A stretch of DNA of 64,000 nucleotides from Paenibacillus ferrarius (GTDB lineage: Bacteria > Bacillota > Bacilli > Paenibacillales > NBRC-103111): NCBI RefSeq assembly GCF_002027705.1, contig NZ_MBTG01000012.1, forward strand, positions 248,001-312,000, in the 5' to 3' direction. Made by a program: the position numbers and the translations under genes. This document shows positions 1 through 8,286 of the stretch, one piece after another. Numbering within the stretch: position 1 is the stretch's first letter; the number at the start of each line of letters is the position of its first letter. The notes under the pieces were generated by a model. The model was not told where the DNA came from. It searched no databases and saw nothing but the letters and a program-made list of their open reading frames with translations.

Positions 1-38
1 GAGTGGTAATGAGAAGATCTGGTTTTCAAAATATAAAG

Positions 39-62
39 GATGTCGTATTTAAGAACGACGTC
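39..62 (-). terminator. Possible weak terminator
   Basis: Read on the minus strand, GACGTCGT and ACGACATC form an 8-bp stem (one G-T pair) around an 8-base loop, just after the stop of the minus-strand gene at 65-553. The tail behind it is only partly T-rich, so termination is uncertain. Confidence 0.35.
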
Positions 63-64
63 TA

Positions 65-553
65 TTAGTTAACGCCCAACATGTATGGACTGGTGCTAAC
101 TGAAGAACCATCAAGCGATACATGCAATCTGTACTTAGTGTCAGCTACGGTATAAATTCTGACCTGTGTAACTTGACCGTCATCAATAAGCCACTCTTTT
201 GGAACAGGCATTCCATCATCAGTTGAAACAGATAGACCGTATCTATAACCACCAGAAGGACCAATTAATGTAATAGTTGCGGTAGAACCTGTGCCAATCG
301 TGTCTTGAGGAATTTCAAGCAAATACCAATCGTTATCAGTAGTATTTCTGAGAGTACCAACCTTAGTAACTCCAAAAGGGTTTGTAATATTATCCAAATT
401 AGGGTCTGGATAAATAAATTTTTCAGGCTGATAGTAGTCATCATTTTGGATGTCATGTCTCTCGTAGACATTGGTGTTTGCATAAGCACTTTGAGTACCA
501 ACAGCAAGTGTAACTAAAGCGGCGACTGTAATTGCGGTTTTTTTGAAATTCAT
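65..553 (-). CDS. Small exported protein, pre-peptidase C-terminal-like
   Basis: 162 residues. Residues 1-25 form a typical Sec signal peptide (KK, hydrophobic core, cleavage after AYA). The mature part, roughly residues 55-160, contains a GTLRNTTDNDWYLLEIP stretch followed by short beta strands, like the PPC (bacterial pre-peptidase C-terminal) beta-sandwich found on secreted proteins. That likeness is from pattern only. An AGGAGG site sits correctly before the ATG. No enzyme motif is visible; it is probably a secreted or wall-associated accessory protein. No operon partner is visible on this strand inside the window. Confidence 0.7.
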   Translation of the reverse strand: MNFKKTAITVAALVTLAVGTQSAYANTNVYERHDIQNDDYYQPEKFIYPDPNLDNITNPFGVTKVGTLRNTTDNDWYLLEIPQDTIGTGSTATITLIGPSGGYRYGLSVSTDDGMPVPKEWLIDDGQVTQVRIYTVADTKYRLHVSLDGSSVSTSPYMLGVN

Positions 554-658
554 TTTCTAACCTCCTAGTATTATATGGGAATTATTCTTAGTTATTCCAT
601 TTACAATACTACTATTAATATATTAGATGGGTATATAGGTATAAATTACCATTTATGA

Positions 659-916
659 GGATTATTAAGTAATAATTGTTTATGGATCGATTGTTATAAC
701 AATTTTATATATAAGGAATATGTAGATAGAGTAGAGCGAGACCTAGTGGAGTATCGCAATTACAAACATAGGGCAAGAAAGTACAGTTTGAAACATGATC
801 GATATGATTCATTTTCTTCAGAACAAAATGTTAGAGAAGCATTGCAAAGAGAGTTAAATAAGAATGGATCAAAAGTAATAGAATCTTCTACAAATCCATA
901 TAAATCTAGAAAATGA
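659..916 (+). pseudogene. Start-less reading-frame remnant
   Basis: An 85-codon open frame between in-frame stops has no ATG/GTG/TTG near its beginning and no ribosome site. Its later half is rich in Lys, Arg, Glu and Asn (for example VEYRNYKHRARKYSLKHD and a C-terminal SSTNPYKSRK) and ends at the TGA at 914. It looks like the 3' end of a decayed gene in the otherwise empty 554-975 gap. The family is not recognised, and it may be chance. Confidence 0.25.
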
Positions 917-975
917 AGATTTCTCAGAATTTGTTCAGTGTAAATAAATATCATAATCCACGGGGGCAACAGCAT

Positions 976-1326
976 ATGAAAAAATCACTTATCACAATCC
1001 TAACCATTCTCGCGCTATTCTTTTTCTCGTCTCAAACTTTTGCGGCTGGATATAATCAATCAACTGTTCTATCTAAAATTGATTGTGTCTATTACGATAC
1101 GAATGATCATACCTATTATATAGTTACTCTGGGAGACTCGCTAGAAAGCCGCTGGATGTTCAATATTCAATCTTCTGTCGCATTCGATACGAATACACTA
1201 CAACAGTTAAATGAGACTTACAAAGGTAAACAGACAACTATTATATATACAGGTGACATTAGACACGAGGACGAAATCGAAATTATTTCATGTGATATTG
1301 AAGGTTTTGGAAACCTATATGAATAG
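976..1326 (+). CDS. Small exported protein of unknown function
   Basis: 116 residues from the ATG at 976, chosen because a GGGGG-containing site lies about 10 bases upstream and the first residues (MKKSLITILTILALFFFSSQTFAA) are a clear signal peptide with an AFA-like cleavage site. An in-frame ATG at 913 would bury the signal peptide. The mature protein is short, with two Cys (one in the first third, one near the C-terminus) and alternating beta-type sequence. I do not recognise the family. The next ribosome site follows within 10 bases of the stop. Confidence 0.6.
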   Translation: MKKSLITILTILALFFFSSQTFAAGYNQSTVLSKIDCVYYDTNDHTYYIVTLGDSLESRWMFNIQSSVAFDTNTLQQLNETYKGKQTTIIYTGDIRHEDEIEIISCDIEGFGNLYE

Positions 1327-1345
1327 AGAATAGGAGGTAATTAGT

Positions 1346-1617
1346 ATGATACAACGTTACAAATTACTTCTATGGGGAGCGGGTTTTGGATTGTTATAAG
1401 CAGCAGTGTTTATACACTGTTTAAAAAGTTAAGAATAAATACAAAAACCGAAGAGGAAGTGTTAATTATGGATAGAAAAACAATGTGCGAGAGATTATTT
1501 ATTAAATGTTTAACTAACGCAGAAGTAAATTTAGCAGTCAAAAGCAGCGAGAATTTTAAAGGCTTGGACTTTATGACAGATGAAGAAATCAAAGAACTTT
1601 ATGAACAGTATGGATGA
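1346..1617 (+). pseudogene. Probable frameshifted small membrane protein
   Basis: A good GGAGGT site precedes an ATG at 1346 that encodes 17 residues (MIQRYKLLLWGAGFGLL) and stops at 1399. The next frame continues with VISSSVYTLFKKLRIN and then 49 residues beginning MDRKTMCERL (ATG at 1468, with its own GAGGAAG site). The hydrophobic start followed by a basic cytoplasmic stretch suggests one membrane-anchored protein split by a frameshift. Alternatively the 1468-1617 part may be an intact 49-residue soluble protein. The family is not recognised. Confidence 0.35.
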
Positions 1618-1656
1618 AAGAACACTTTACAGGAAATAACGAATAAAAAAATATAA

Positions 1657-1986
1657 TTATCAATTAAAAATAATGTCTTTACAGGTAGCACACATGTTTA
1701 TAAGGTTGAAAATGTTAATTCATCTTGGCAAGGAACTGTGGACGGCGCTTTAATAGGTAGCAACTCTACAAGTATGACGCCTAATTCCATCCAGTATTGT
1801 AATGAAACAGACGATACTATTTTCATTGGAACGTCTAGCGATAAGTTGAAATTTCTTAATCCTAAATATAAAGATGGAAGTGGTAGTTGGACAAAACCAT
1901 TTAATTTGTCTTTTTCCAATGAAGGAAGTAGCAAAATAGATTATAGTTATTTTAATCTAAATGGTGTTTGGTATTCATGGCAATAA
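1657..1986 (+). pseudogene. 5'-truncated secreted-protein fragment
   Basis: About 109 codons stay open from just after a stop at 1654 to the TAA ending at 1986. The first possible starts (for example GTG at 1738) have no ribosome site and fall inside a continuous domain-like sequence rich in Asn, Ser, Thr and Trp (SSWQGTVDGALIGS, then GVWYSW at the end). Such composition is usual in secreted beta-sandwich domains. No signal peptide is left. Probably the C-terminal end of a gene whose front is lost. Confidence 0.35.
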
Positions 1987-2003
1987 TAATGGAGGAATGA
2001 AAA

Positions 2004-2522
2004 GTGAATATAAAAAAATGGGTAATTGTATCTACTAGTACTATATTAGGGTTGACATTAATTGTTGTTGTAAATAATTCATTTGCCTCTTCTAACCCAT
2101 CTGTGAATAAATATGAACTAATATCAACGTCAACACATGACAAAGAAAAAATTAAAGAAGTTGGAATGACTTTTAAGGATGATATAACCATCAAACCCAA
2201 ACAGGGTGCAAGTCAGGCAGTTGCTTCAGCAAAAGAATATGCACCAGGGTATGCTGAGGAAGCAAAAAAAATTGAGGTTGAATACCATTTAGTTACTAAC
2301 CCTAATTTTAATCTCTTTTCAAAAGAGGCGAAATCAAGTAATTCTAAACTAGAGAAAGATGGCTTTTTGTTAGATACTCCTTGTTATGTTGTTACTTTTA
2401 AAGGAATCAGTAAACCAGCTAAATCTTACAAAAATGATCAAACTCCTAAAACTTTTACAGAGTATAGTGTTGTTGTTGATGCAAATACAAATCAAGTGTT
2501 GTATGGTTTTTCTTATAGGTAA
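2004..2522 (+). CDS. Exported protein, PepSY-like C-terminus
   Basis: 172 residues from a GTG start preceded by GGAGGA about 9 bases away; the ATG at 1997 is out of frame and stops quickly. Residues 1-29 form an N-terminal signal or anchor (WVIVSTSTILGLTLIVVV, then FASS). The C-terminal part ends with YSVVVDANTNQVLYGFSYR, the kind of strand pair seen in PepSY-type domains (a residue-level impression only). Function unknown. A hairpin terminator follows directly. Confidence 0.6.
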   Translation: MNIKKWVIVSTSTILGLTLIVVVNNSFASSNPSVNKYELISTSTHDKEKIKEVGMTFKDDITIKPKQGASQAVASAKEYAPGYAEEAKKIEVEYHLVTNPNFNLFSKEAKSSNSKLEKDGFLLDTPCYVVTFKGISKPAKSYKNDQTPKTFTEYSVVVDANTNQVLYGFSYR

Positions 2523-2536
2523 CAAACTTCCAATAG

Positions 2537-2567
2537 TGCGAGGGCTGCAAAGCCTTCGTATTTTTTT
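2537..2567 (+). terminator. Rho-independent terminator
   Basis: CGAGGGCT and AGCCTTCG pair with one G-T wobble around a GCAA loop and run into seven T residues. It ends the transcript of the gene at 2004-2522. Confidence 0.8.
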
Positions 2568-2610
2568 ATTATGCCAAACTTCAAAAGTTAATTATACGGG
2601 AGGTTGCGAA

Positions 2611-2841
2611 TTGTTAGAATTCAAACCCAAACGATTTTCTGATAAAATGCACGATAATGAAGCGAAAATGCCATTGAAAGAAAAAGCTATTTCATCGGGT
2701 ATTGTCAATATGCTTCAACGAACGATCGGTAACGCGGCGGTTCGGCGTATGCTTCAGCATCGATCTCATAACAAGGAAATCCAGAGAATTGCTAATGAAA
2801 ACCGTAGTAGTAGAGGGTTTTTTTGTTCAAACATCCGATAA
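2611..2841 (+). pseudogene. N-terminal stub of an eCIS/DUF4157-type toxin-like protein
   Basis: A GGGAGG site precedes a TTG start and 76 residues. Residues about 34-45 read MLQRTIGNAAVRRMLQ, the hallmark leader found near the N-terminus of DUF4157 (eCIS core) and other polymorphic-toxin-like proteins of soil bacteria, where it normally precedes a metallopeptidase-like or toxin domain. Here the frame ends only about 30 residues later in unrelated sequence (RGFFCSNIR) next to a T-rich stretch, so the effector part is missing. The motif assignment is from memory of the family; truncation is visible from the length. Confidence 0.5.
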
Positions 2842-3006
2842 AAGTTCAATTTCAATGTCAGAACTTTTTGGGATAAATAAAAATAACATATATTTAAATT
2901 TATGATAAACTCAATTTTTGAATTTTAGGATATTCTCTCGACAAAAACTCCATAAAATGGTAACATGCACTAGGTACATTTACCCATTTATAGGAGATGA
3001 TTAGCG

Positions 3007-3951
3007 TTGAAAAGGCTTATGAGTTTAATAGTTATTTTTTGCATCGTAGCTTTAGCAATTGTTCCAGTATCAGCATTCGCCAAGGACTCTGAATACGAAG
3101 TTTATGTAAACAACAAACTGATGAAATCAGAATACCCGCCAATTAGCCATAATAATGCTGTATATGTTCCGCTATGGAGTTTGCTGGGGCAATTAAACAT
3201 GTCAGCAAAAGATTACAGTGGAGTATTGAGAATAAATCATCCATATCGCACATTATTAGTAAAAGCTGATCAGAATATGATGACTTACTTTGGACGAAAT
3301 ATGGATATAAAGTATGCGAGGCTCGAGTATCCAATAATAACACAAGACTACGTCATGTATGTGCCATTAGTATTTCTAGGTGACTATTTGGATATGAAAA
3401 TAGCTTACGGTGAAAATGGAAGAATAGATATTACATCTGCTGATTTGAGTAAGGATGTTTCATGGGGCAAAGATTATGATATTGAAAAAGCTGCTAAACA
3501 ATTAAATTTAGATGCTGCTGCAGAAGGAATTTGGAAAACTAATTCGTCACTTTGGAATAAAAAAACCTATTTTGGAGGTCACTCTTCTAAGAAAAATTAT
3601 CTTGAAAACTCTGTAGTTAGTTACAGTGGTGCAACTGTAACCTTAGCAAACAGTTTAGAAACATATACGGTTACGTTTTCTTCATTAGAGGATATAGTTA
3701 ATGCATTAACTAATGTCGATCCCTTTGATGGTTTAGGCTGGTCTAAGGATACAATAGATATGATTAAAGATGGATATGTCAAAATTGGCATGACAAAACT
3801 GATGGCAAGATATTCTTGGGGAGCTCCAGATAAAGTTAACAAATATAGCAGTAAGTACAGCTATTCCGAGCAATGGGTTTATAATTATACCAGTTCTATG
3901 AGTTTTCTATATTTTGATGAAGATGGCAAGTTAACAAATATTCAAAATTAA
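3007..3951 (+). CDS. Secreted protein with copper amine oxidase-type N-terminal (stalk) domain
   Basis: 314 residues from a TTG start with AGGAGA upstream. Residues 1-25 are a signal peptide (ALAIVPVSAFA). Residues about 30-140 hold two VYVPL-type repeats (NAVYVPLWSLLGQLN and YVMYVPLVFLGDYLD) with the spacing of the copper amine oxidase N-terminal domain (PF07833), a common non-catalytic stalk module in Paenibacillus secreted proteins. The C-terminal 80 residues (YVKIGMTKLMARYSWGAPDKVN, FLYFDEDGKLTNIQ) resemble the SmpA/BamE-like small fold. Probably cell-surface attached or secreted; the role is unknown. A terminator follows. Confidence 0.75.
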   Translation: MKRLMSLIVIFCIVALAIVPVSAFAKDSEYEVYVNNKLMKSEYPPISHNNAVYVPLWSLLGQLNMSAKDYSGVLRINHPYRTLLVKADQNMMTYFGRNMDIKYARLEYPIITQDYVMYVPLVFLGDYLDMKIAYGENGRIDITSADLSKDVSWGKDYDIEKAAKQLNLDAAAEGIWKTNSSLWNKKTYFGGHSSKKNYLENSVVSYSGATVTLANSLETYTVTFSSLEDIVNALTNVDPFDGLGWSKDTIDMIKDGYVKIGMTKLMARYSWGAPDKVNKYSSKYSYSEQWVYNYTSSMSFLYFDEDGKLTNIQN

Positions 3952-3969
3952 AGATTGATTACAAATGGG

Positions 3970-4000
3970 GAAACGTTACATTTTAGCGTTTCTATTTTTA
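3970..4000 (+). terminator. Hairpin terminator
   Basis: GAAACG and CGTTTC pair across an 11-base loop and are followed by a T-rich tail, directly after the stalk-domain gene. Confidence 0.55.
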
Positions 4001-4142
4001 TCTAATGAATTGTGTCCTATATAGGAAAATTAACTCATTTTAGAAAATTAATTACTGATATTTTCGGCGGATAATGTTAGAATTTGTATATTCATGTACT
4101 ATACCAAATTCCACTTACCTGTGGACTACTAAAGGAAACCTT

Positions 4143-4472
4143 ATGATAAAATGTCCAAAATGCTCAACAAATAACAAGTTACAAAAATTTTGTGGTAATT
4201 GTGGAAACCTTTTACTTATTGAAGGAGCTGAATTTCAAGATGAGCAGGCTGCTACTTTTGCAGAGTCGGATCAGAGCGAAATAAAAATAGGCTTTATGTA
4301 CGGTGCACTATTTTTCTTGCGAAAGTTGATAACTTGGATTTTCTTATTCTCTATTGGAGCAAAGTTGCTATTTGCTAGTTCATTTAATTTAATGCCAAGT
4401 TTTACTTATTTCTTAAAAATAAGAAAATCTTATTTTTTCATAACAGCATTGGTGATACTGCTATTTTTATGA
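4143..4472 (+). CDS. Zinc-ribbon membrane protein, possibly frameshifted at the 3' end
   Basis: 109 residues from the ATG at 4143 (AAAGG upstream). Residues 3-22 carry two knuckles, CPKC and CGNC, a zinc-ribbon arrangement. One long hydrophobic region (about residues 45-75) and a second at the C-terminus are membrane segments. After the stop, another frame stays open through PACFMCLKDGLLIDF and reaches a stop at about 4583, so the original protein may have been longer and lost its end to a frameshift. Function unknown; such short zinc-ribbon/membrane proteins are common orphans. Confidence 0.5.
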   Translation: MIKCPKCSTNNKLQKFCGNCGNLLLIEGAEFQDEQAATFAESDQSEIKIGFMYGALFFLRKLITWIFLFSIGAKLLFASSFNLMPSFTYFLKIRKSYFFITALVILLFL

Positions 4473-4607
4473 TTTTTATATTCCCGCATGTTTTATGTGT
4501 CTAAAAGATGGGCTGCTTATCGATTTTAAGGAAGAAGAAGTGTCAGAGACGACTGAAGTATTTGGTAATGGCTGGTCAAAATAGAGAAATAAATTGAGTG
4601 TAATTTG

Positions 4608-4634
4608 CCTCCTATTGAATTAAGGAGGTTTTTT
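4608..4634 (+). terminator. Hairpin terminator
   Basis: CCTCCT and AGGAGG pair around a 9-base loop and lead into six T residues. Some start-less coding-like codons follow at about 4645-4730 (NGKFYGHIILIP), too short to call. Confidence 0.65.
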
Positions 4635-4781
4635 GATTAGTATTTAATTTAGATCCAGATAAAACAATGTTTATTTTCCAGAAGAATGGGAAATTCTATG
4701 GACACATAATTCTCATTCCCATCAGTTGAAGCAGATGAATACAAGAAATTTTAAAAAAGAGAAAAAGAGGAGAATTCTAGT

Positions 4782-5108
4782 ATGTCACTTATGTCATCCT
4801 TTAAATTGCCTTGCGGGACGAAGAATAATTATCCTGAAAAACTGGATTACTTAACTCGAAAAGGTAAGGTCGTAATTTTCCAATCGTCTTCTTCCAAAGT
4901 TAAAACAGCTTATATTGTTTCTCCAAAACATAAGGGGGTAGAGTTTATTGTTGAAGGCTCTCCTTTTAACATTGCTGCACTATATGAAAGTATTGATCTT
5001 GAAGAACATGAAGTTAGAGACGCTAGTGGTGTGTTTTTTTATAAATTAGCAGAAACAAGAGAAGATTTCGATCATGCTTTTGAAAAATTTGTGAAAGCGG
5101 CAGAATAA
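4782..5108 (+). CDS. Hypothetical cytoplasmic protein
   Basis: 108 residues with AGAGGAG placed about 10 bases before the ATG. No signal peptide or membrane segment. The sequence alternates beta strands (KGKVVIFQSSSSKVKTAYIVS) with a C-terminal helix (DFDHAFEKFVKAAE). I do not recognise the family. A strong two-way terminator follows, so it looks like a one-gene transcript. In this neighbourhood an immunity-type role is possible but not shown. Confidence 0.6.
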   Translation: MSLMSSFKLPCGTKNNYPEKLDYLTRKGKVVIFQSSSSKVKTAYIVSPKHKGVEFIVEGSPFNIAALYESIDLEEHEVRDASGVFFYKLAETREDFDHAFEKFVKAAE

Positions 5109-5122
5109 AATTTGGCTAATGG

Positions 5123-5172
5123 TAAAAAGACTGTAAACACCAGAGGAGGAAATGGTGTCTACAGTCTTTTTC
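5123..5172. terminator. Strong bidirectional terminator
   Basis: AAAAAGACTGTA and TACAGTCTTTTT, extended by ACACCA/TGGTGT, form a long stem with A-rich and T-rich flanks. It can stop the plus-strand gene ending at 5108 and minus-strand reading from 5257 onward. Confidence 0.85.
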
Positions 5173-5256
5173 GTGCTTGCGCCTGTGCCTAATGTGTACT
5201 TCTTCTTCCACGATGATTCAAATAAATGTTGCAATAAAATTAATCGATTTGTGTCT

Positions 5257-5787
5257 TTATTCAACTTTTATTTTTACACTAGTTTGCAATTTGTGATTTG
5301 TTTTAATGTCTTCTGGATCGGCATATGTTGATCGAACTGTAACGGTATAGGTACCTCTCTTCAAATGTGTTTTTGATTCCCGAAGACTATCCGAGTATAG
5401 GTCATTGTAGCCGAAGAAGATAATCCATTGTAAAGAAGAAATATAAACATCATTCTCTTTAAAAGTAGACTTTAACAGAGCCAAAGTCTCTCCTGGGTCA
5501 TACGTGTTGCCATGCTCATCCATCAAGGTATATACAAATAAATCATGTGAATGAGCAATTCTTTTTTCTTCCTTTCCGGTGTAAGTAAGAGCGCTCCAAA
5601 TGTTTATATCTTGTCCAAATTGATATACTTCTTTCTCTGAGTGAATGCTGAGTTTAAAGAAGTCGTCTGAATTTGCTGAACTAGTCTCTGACTTATAGTT
5701 GTCTTTGCCTCCACGAACATTAATATTTGCAACATTTTCTTGTTCATTATAAGAAACTGTTCCTTGGAGAGTTTCACTTAAGCTTCA
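5257..5787 (-). pseudogene. 5'-truncated gene remnant, beta-rich surface-type protein
   Basis: On the minus strand about 176 codons stay open from just after a TGA (near 5785) to the stop at 5257, yet there is no ATG or GTG and only one late TTG (5526) without a ribosome site. The sequence is plainly protein-like: ENVANINVRGGKDNYKSE, DDFFKLSIHSEKEVYQFGQD, then RGTYTVTVRSTYADPEDIKT at the end. It resembles an immunoglobulin-like or Big-type domain (intracellular proteinase inhibitor-like) with its N-terminal half deleted. The remaining 5788-6073 stretch shows no gene. Confidence 0.5.
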
Positions 5788-6073
5788 ATAAAGGGAGTGA
5801 CCCATTTTTTTCAAATAATGTAAGTTAATATTTCGGTGCTTGTAGCGTTTTCATTGGAAATCACCTATGATTTTGAAGTAACACCTTGGGTAAAGTATCC
5901 TTCGCAATTATTGTGGAGAATTCCAAAAGTCATGTGTTTTTTCTTCTTAAAACAAAGAGGAAATGATCTCCATTCATGATATAATATTGGGTAAAATGGT
6001 TATATGATATGAACAATGAGATTGATAGTTTTGCAGTCTAACTAAGAATGATATTGGGGAAAGCAGATGAACT

Positions 6074-6803
6074 ATGAAGGTATTTATTAAAAATGGTTTT
6101 GATAATCAAATTGCAAATCATAATTTTTATGCAGCTTACGATGGATTTAAACAAATGGGCTTCGAAATTCTCTATTTTGAAAATATTGAGGAGCTAACGG
6201 AAAATAATAAAGAAGATATCATAGTAGGCTACGTTGATGATGTTAGGACAACACTTTCTAAATATTCTATTGTCCCACCTGAAATTGATTATCCAGAGGA
6301 AACTTGAAAGTTACTTAGGAAGAAAGATATGGAAGTCTAAATTAAGTGTAATAGCAAATAATCCCGATAACTGGAATGTATTTATTAAGCCAGTTGAGGA
6401 TAAAAAGTTTACTGGAGTAGTTGTTAGAGGGACTAAGGACTTGGTTGGATGTGGTACGTATGGCGAAGATCCGGAGATACTATGCTCTGAGGTTGTAAAT
6501 TTTGTCGCTGAGTGGAGATGCTTTGTTAGATATGGGAAAATATTAGATATCCGAAGATATAGAGGAAATTGGAGATTACACTTTGATTATAAAGTGGTAG
6601 AAAATGTTGTGCTCCAATACAAATCTGCACCAAATGGCTATGCTGTAGATTTTGGATTAACTGATAAGGGTGAAACATTGTTAATAGAAGTTAACGATGG
6701 CTATTCTTTGGGACACTATGGGCTATTTTCCTTAGATTATGCGAAGTTGCTTTCGGCAAGATGGTCTGAGCTGACATCAACGATAGATGAGTGTGATTTT
6801 TAA
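6074..6803 (+). pseudogene. R2K-type ATP-grasp protein, broken by one frameshift
   Basis: The first frame gives 77 residues (MKVFIKNGFDNQIANHNFYAAYDGF... to PEIDYPEET) and stops at 6307. The next frame continues without a gap as LESYLGRKIWKSKL and runs to 6803. Removing one A from GAAACTT near 6299 joins them into about 243 residues. The joined product has ATP-grasp signatures of the R2K clade (formerly DUF4343): VFIKPVEDKKFTGVVVRG, SEVVNFVAEWRCFVRYG and TLLIEVNDGYSLG. Family members are thought to act as peptide or amino-acid ligases, some in phage or toxin-linked settings. Either a real inactivating insertion or a sequencing error. Confidence 0.7.
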
Positions 6804-7026
6804 TATAGCTGTGGCTTAGGATGGCTAAAACACGGATTTTATTTTTTATCCAATTTTAAGGGTGCTGCTTCGAATGAACTTATACTTCAGATGTATTTCA
6901 GATGTTCGATAGGTATTTGAAGTTTTTTCCAACCAAAACATAAGGTGAAACCAATAAACTGATTTGAATACATTTCTTTCATCATCAGAAGGCATAAAAA
7001 TTAATTAAGCAAGGAGTGTGCATATA

Positions 7027-7269
7027 ATGGGTTGGTTTTCGAATGAAACAAAAGACAATTCTTACGTAGTAATTCCGTCAGAAAATGTAACTAAGATAAA
7101 ATTTGGAGATACGTGTTATATTGGTTATCAAATATATGGGCAAGAATTCTGGGAAATAACGAGTGTCTCTTTTACGACTGAAGTATCTTCGTTAGAAGTT
7201 CGTAAATACAAATACCATATGGCAGGATATCTGCATCATGCCTTATTGCCGCTTAGCAGGCTGCTATAA
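7027..7269 (+). CDS. Small hypothetical protein
   Basis: 80 residues from the ATG at 7027, placed about 10 bases after AAGGAG; the in-frame GTG at 7018 is too close to that site. No signal or membrane segment. The end (HHALLPLSRLL) looks unlike a natural domain end, so the 3' part may be changed. A further 52-codon frame at 7284-7442 (TTG start; DELAGVPDVYRNSRDPLITGD...) follows without a ribosome site and looks like the tail of another lost gene. The 6804-7026 gap shows nothing recognisable. Confidence 0.4.
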   Translation: MGWFSNETKDNSYVVIPSENVTKIKFGDTCYIGYQIYGQEFWEITSVSFTTEVSSLEVRKYKYHMAGYLHHALLPLSRLL

Positions 7270-7283
7270 GTTAATTTTCTATT

Positions 7284-7442
7284 TTGAAGAAGAAAGTGGA
7301 TGAACTTGCAGGAGTACCTGACGTCTATAGAAATAGTAGAGATCCGTTGATTACTGGTGATATATTTTCAGATCTAATAGTCGTTTACAAAAAAATGGGC
7401 TTAACAGTTGATAATGGAAAGTTTCATTTATGGACTATATAG
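7284..7442 (+). pseudogene. Short gene tail
   Basis: 52 codons (SRDPLITGDIFSDLIVVYKK and a WTI end) with helix-strand character but no convincing ribosome site. Probably the C-terminal end of a degraded gene; the family is not recognised. Confidence 0.25.
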
Positions 7443-7480
7443 AAGTAATGAAAAGATAATTTCATTAAAGGAGGTTCAAG

Positions 7481-7675
7481 ATGAGAAACGAAGAATGTTG
7501 TCCTGAATGTGGAGGAACTAAATTTGGAGAGGGCAAGTCGCACGGCGAAGCTAGGGTATATCCTATGAAAAAGATGCTAACATTAGGATCTGATGTTACC
7601 CATGTAATATGTATAACGTGTGGATTTATTTTAAAAAGTTTTGTTAAAGAGCCTCATAAATTTGAGGATAAATAA
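7481..7675 (+). CDS. Small zinc-ribbon protein
   Basis: 64 residues with a full AAAGGAGGT site about 6 bases before the ATG. Two knuckles, CPECG (residues 7-11) and CITCG (about 47-51), are spaced as in a single treble-clef/zinc-ribbon fold that binds one metal ion. Similar orphan proteins of this size in Bacilli are described only as zinc-ribbon or transcription-factor-like. No partner gene is evident. Confidence 0.65.
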   Translation: MRNEECCPECGGTKFGEGKSHGEARVYPMKKMLTLGSDVTHVICITCGFILKSFVKEPHKFEDK

Positions 7676-7764
7676 AATGAATATCAACATTTATTAATGT
7701 AGTAAAACAAATCTTTTATTAAGTATCTCGGATTTTAACCTTTAATGTATCGGAGTTGATTTAA

Positions 7765-8121
7765 ATAGGCGTTTACTGGAAACACACAGATGAAGCAAAA
7801 GCCAAGATCAGTAAGTTTTTCAAAGGTAAAGCAAGAAGTGATGAAGTAAAGAAAAAGATAAGTGATAAGCATAAGGGGAAAAAACTGTCAGAACAACATC
7901 GTTTAAAACTCAGTGAGGTGAAAACGGGGAAGAAGCTTAATGTTGATCGACGCGGCGAGAAAGCTAATAGAGCAATATTGAATGAGTTAGATGTAATTGA
8001 AATTAGAAGATTGTATGCAACAGACAAATCGTGGACACATAGGTCGTTGGCAAAAAAATATGGCGTTGGGAAAAGTACAATAACTTCGATATTATCTAAT
8101 AAGTCATGGAACCACATATAG
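7765..8121 (+). pseudogene. C-terminal part of a NUMOD3-type homing endonuclease
   Basis: About 118 codons stay open after a TAA at 7762 with no start until a GTG at 7918 that lies within the domain. The sequence shows successive NUMOD3-like helices (DEAKAKISKFFKGKARSDE, KKKISDKHKGKKLSEQHR, LKLSEVKTGKK) and then a helix-turn-helix (DVIEIRRLYATDKSWTHRSL, KKYGVGKSTITSILSNKSW). This is the DNA-binding half of GIY-YIG or HNH homing endonucleases. The nuclease domain is missing, so it is an inactive relic; no intron or intein host is visible beside it. Confidence 0.6.
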
Positions 8122-8286
8122 CGATTTGGGTTTGTATAAACTTTACAATAAAATGAATATCGAGAAGACACCAGTTGTACTTTAAAGAAGTTGTCTCTCT
8201 GGAAATGAAATCGAAGCTTCAATGGCAGGTGTAATATATAATTTACGATGAAAGAATGATTTTATATTAAAAGGAGAATATTTAGA

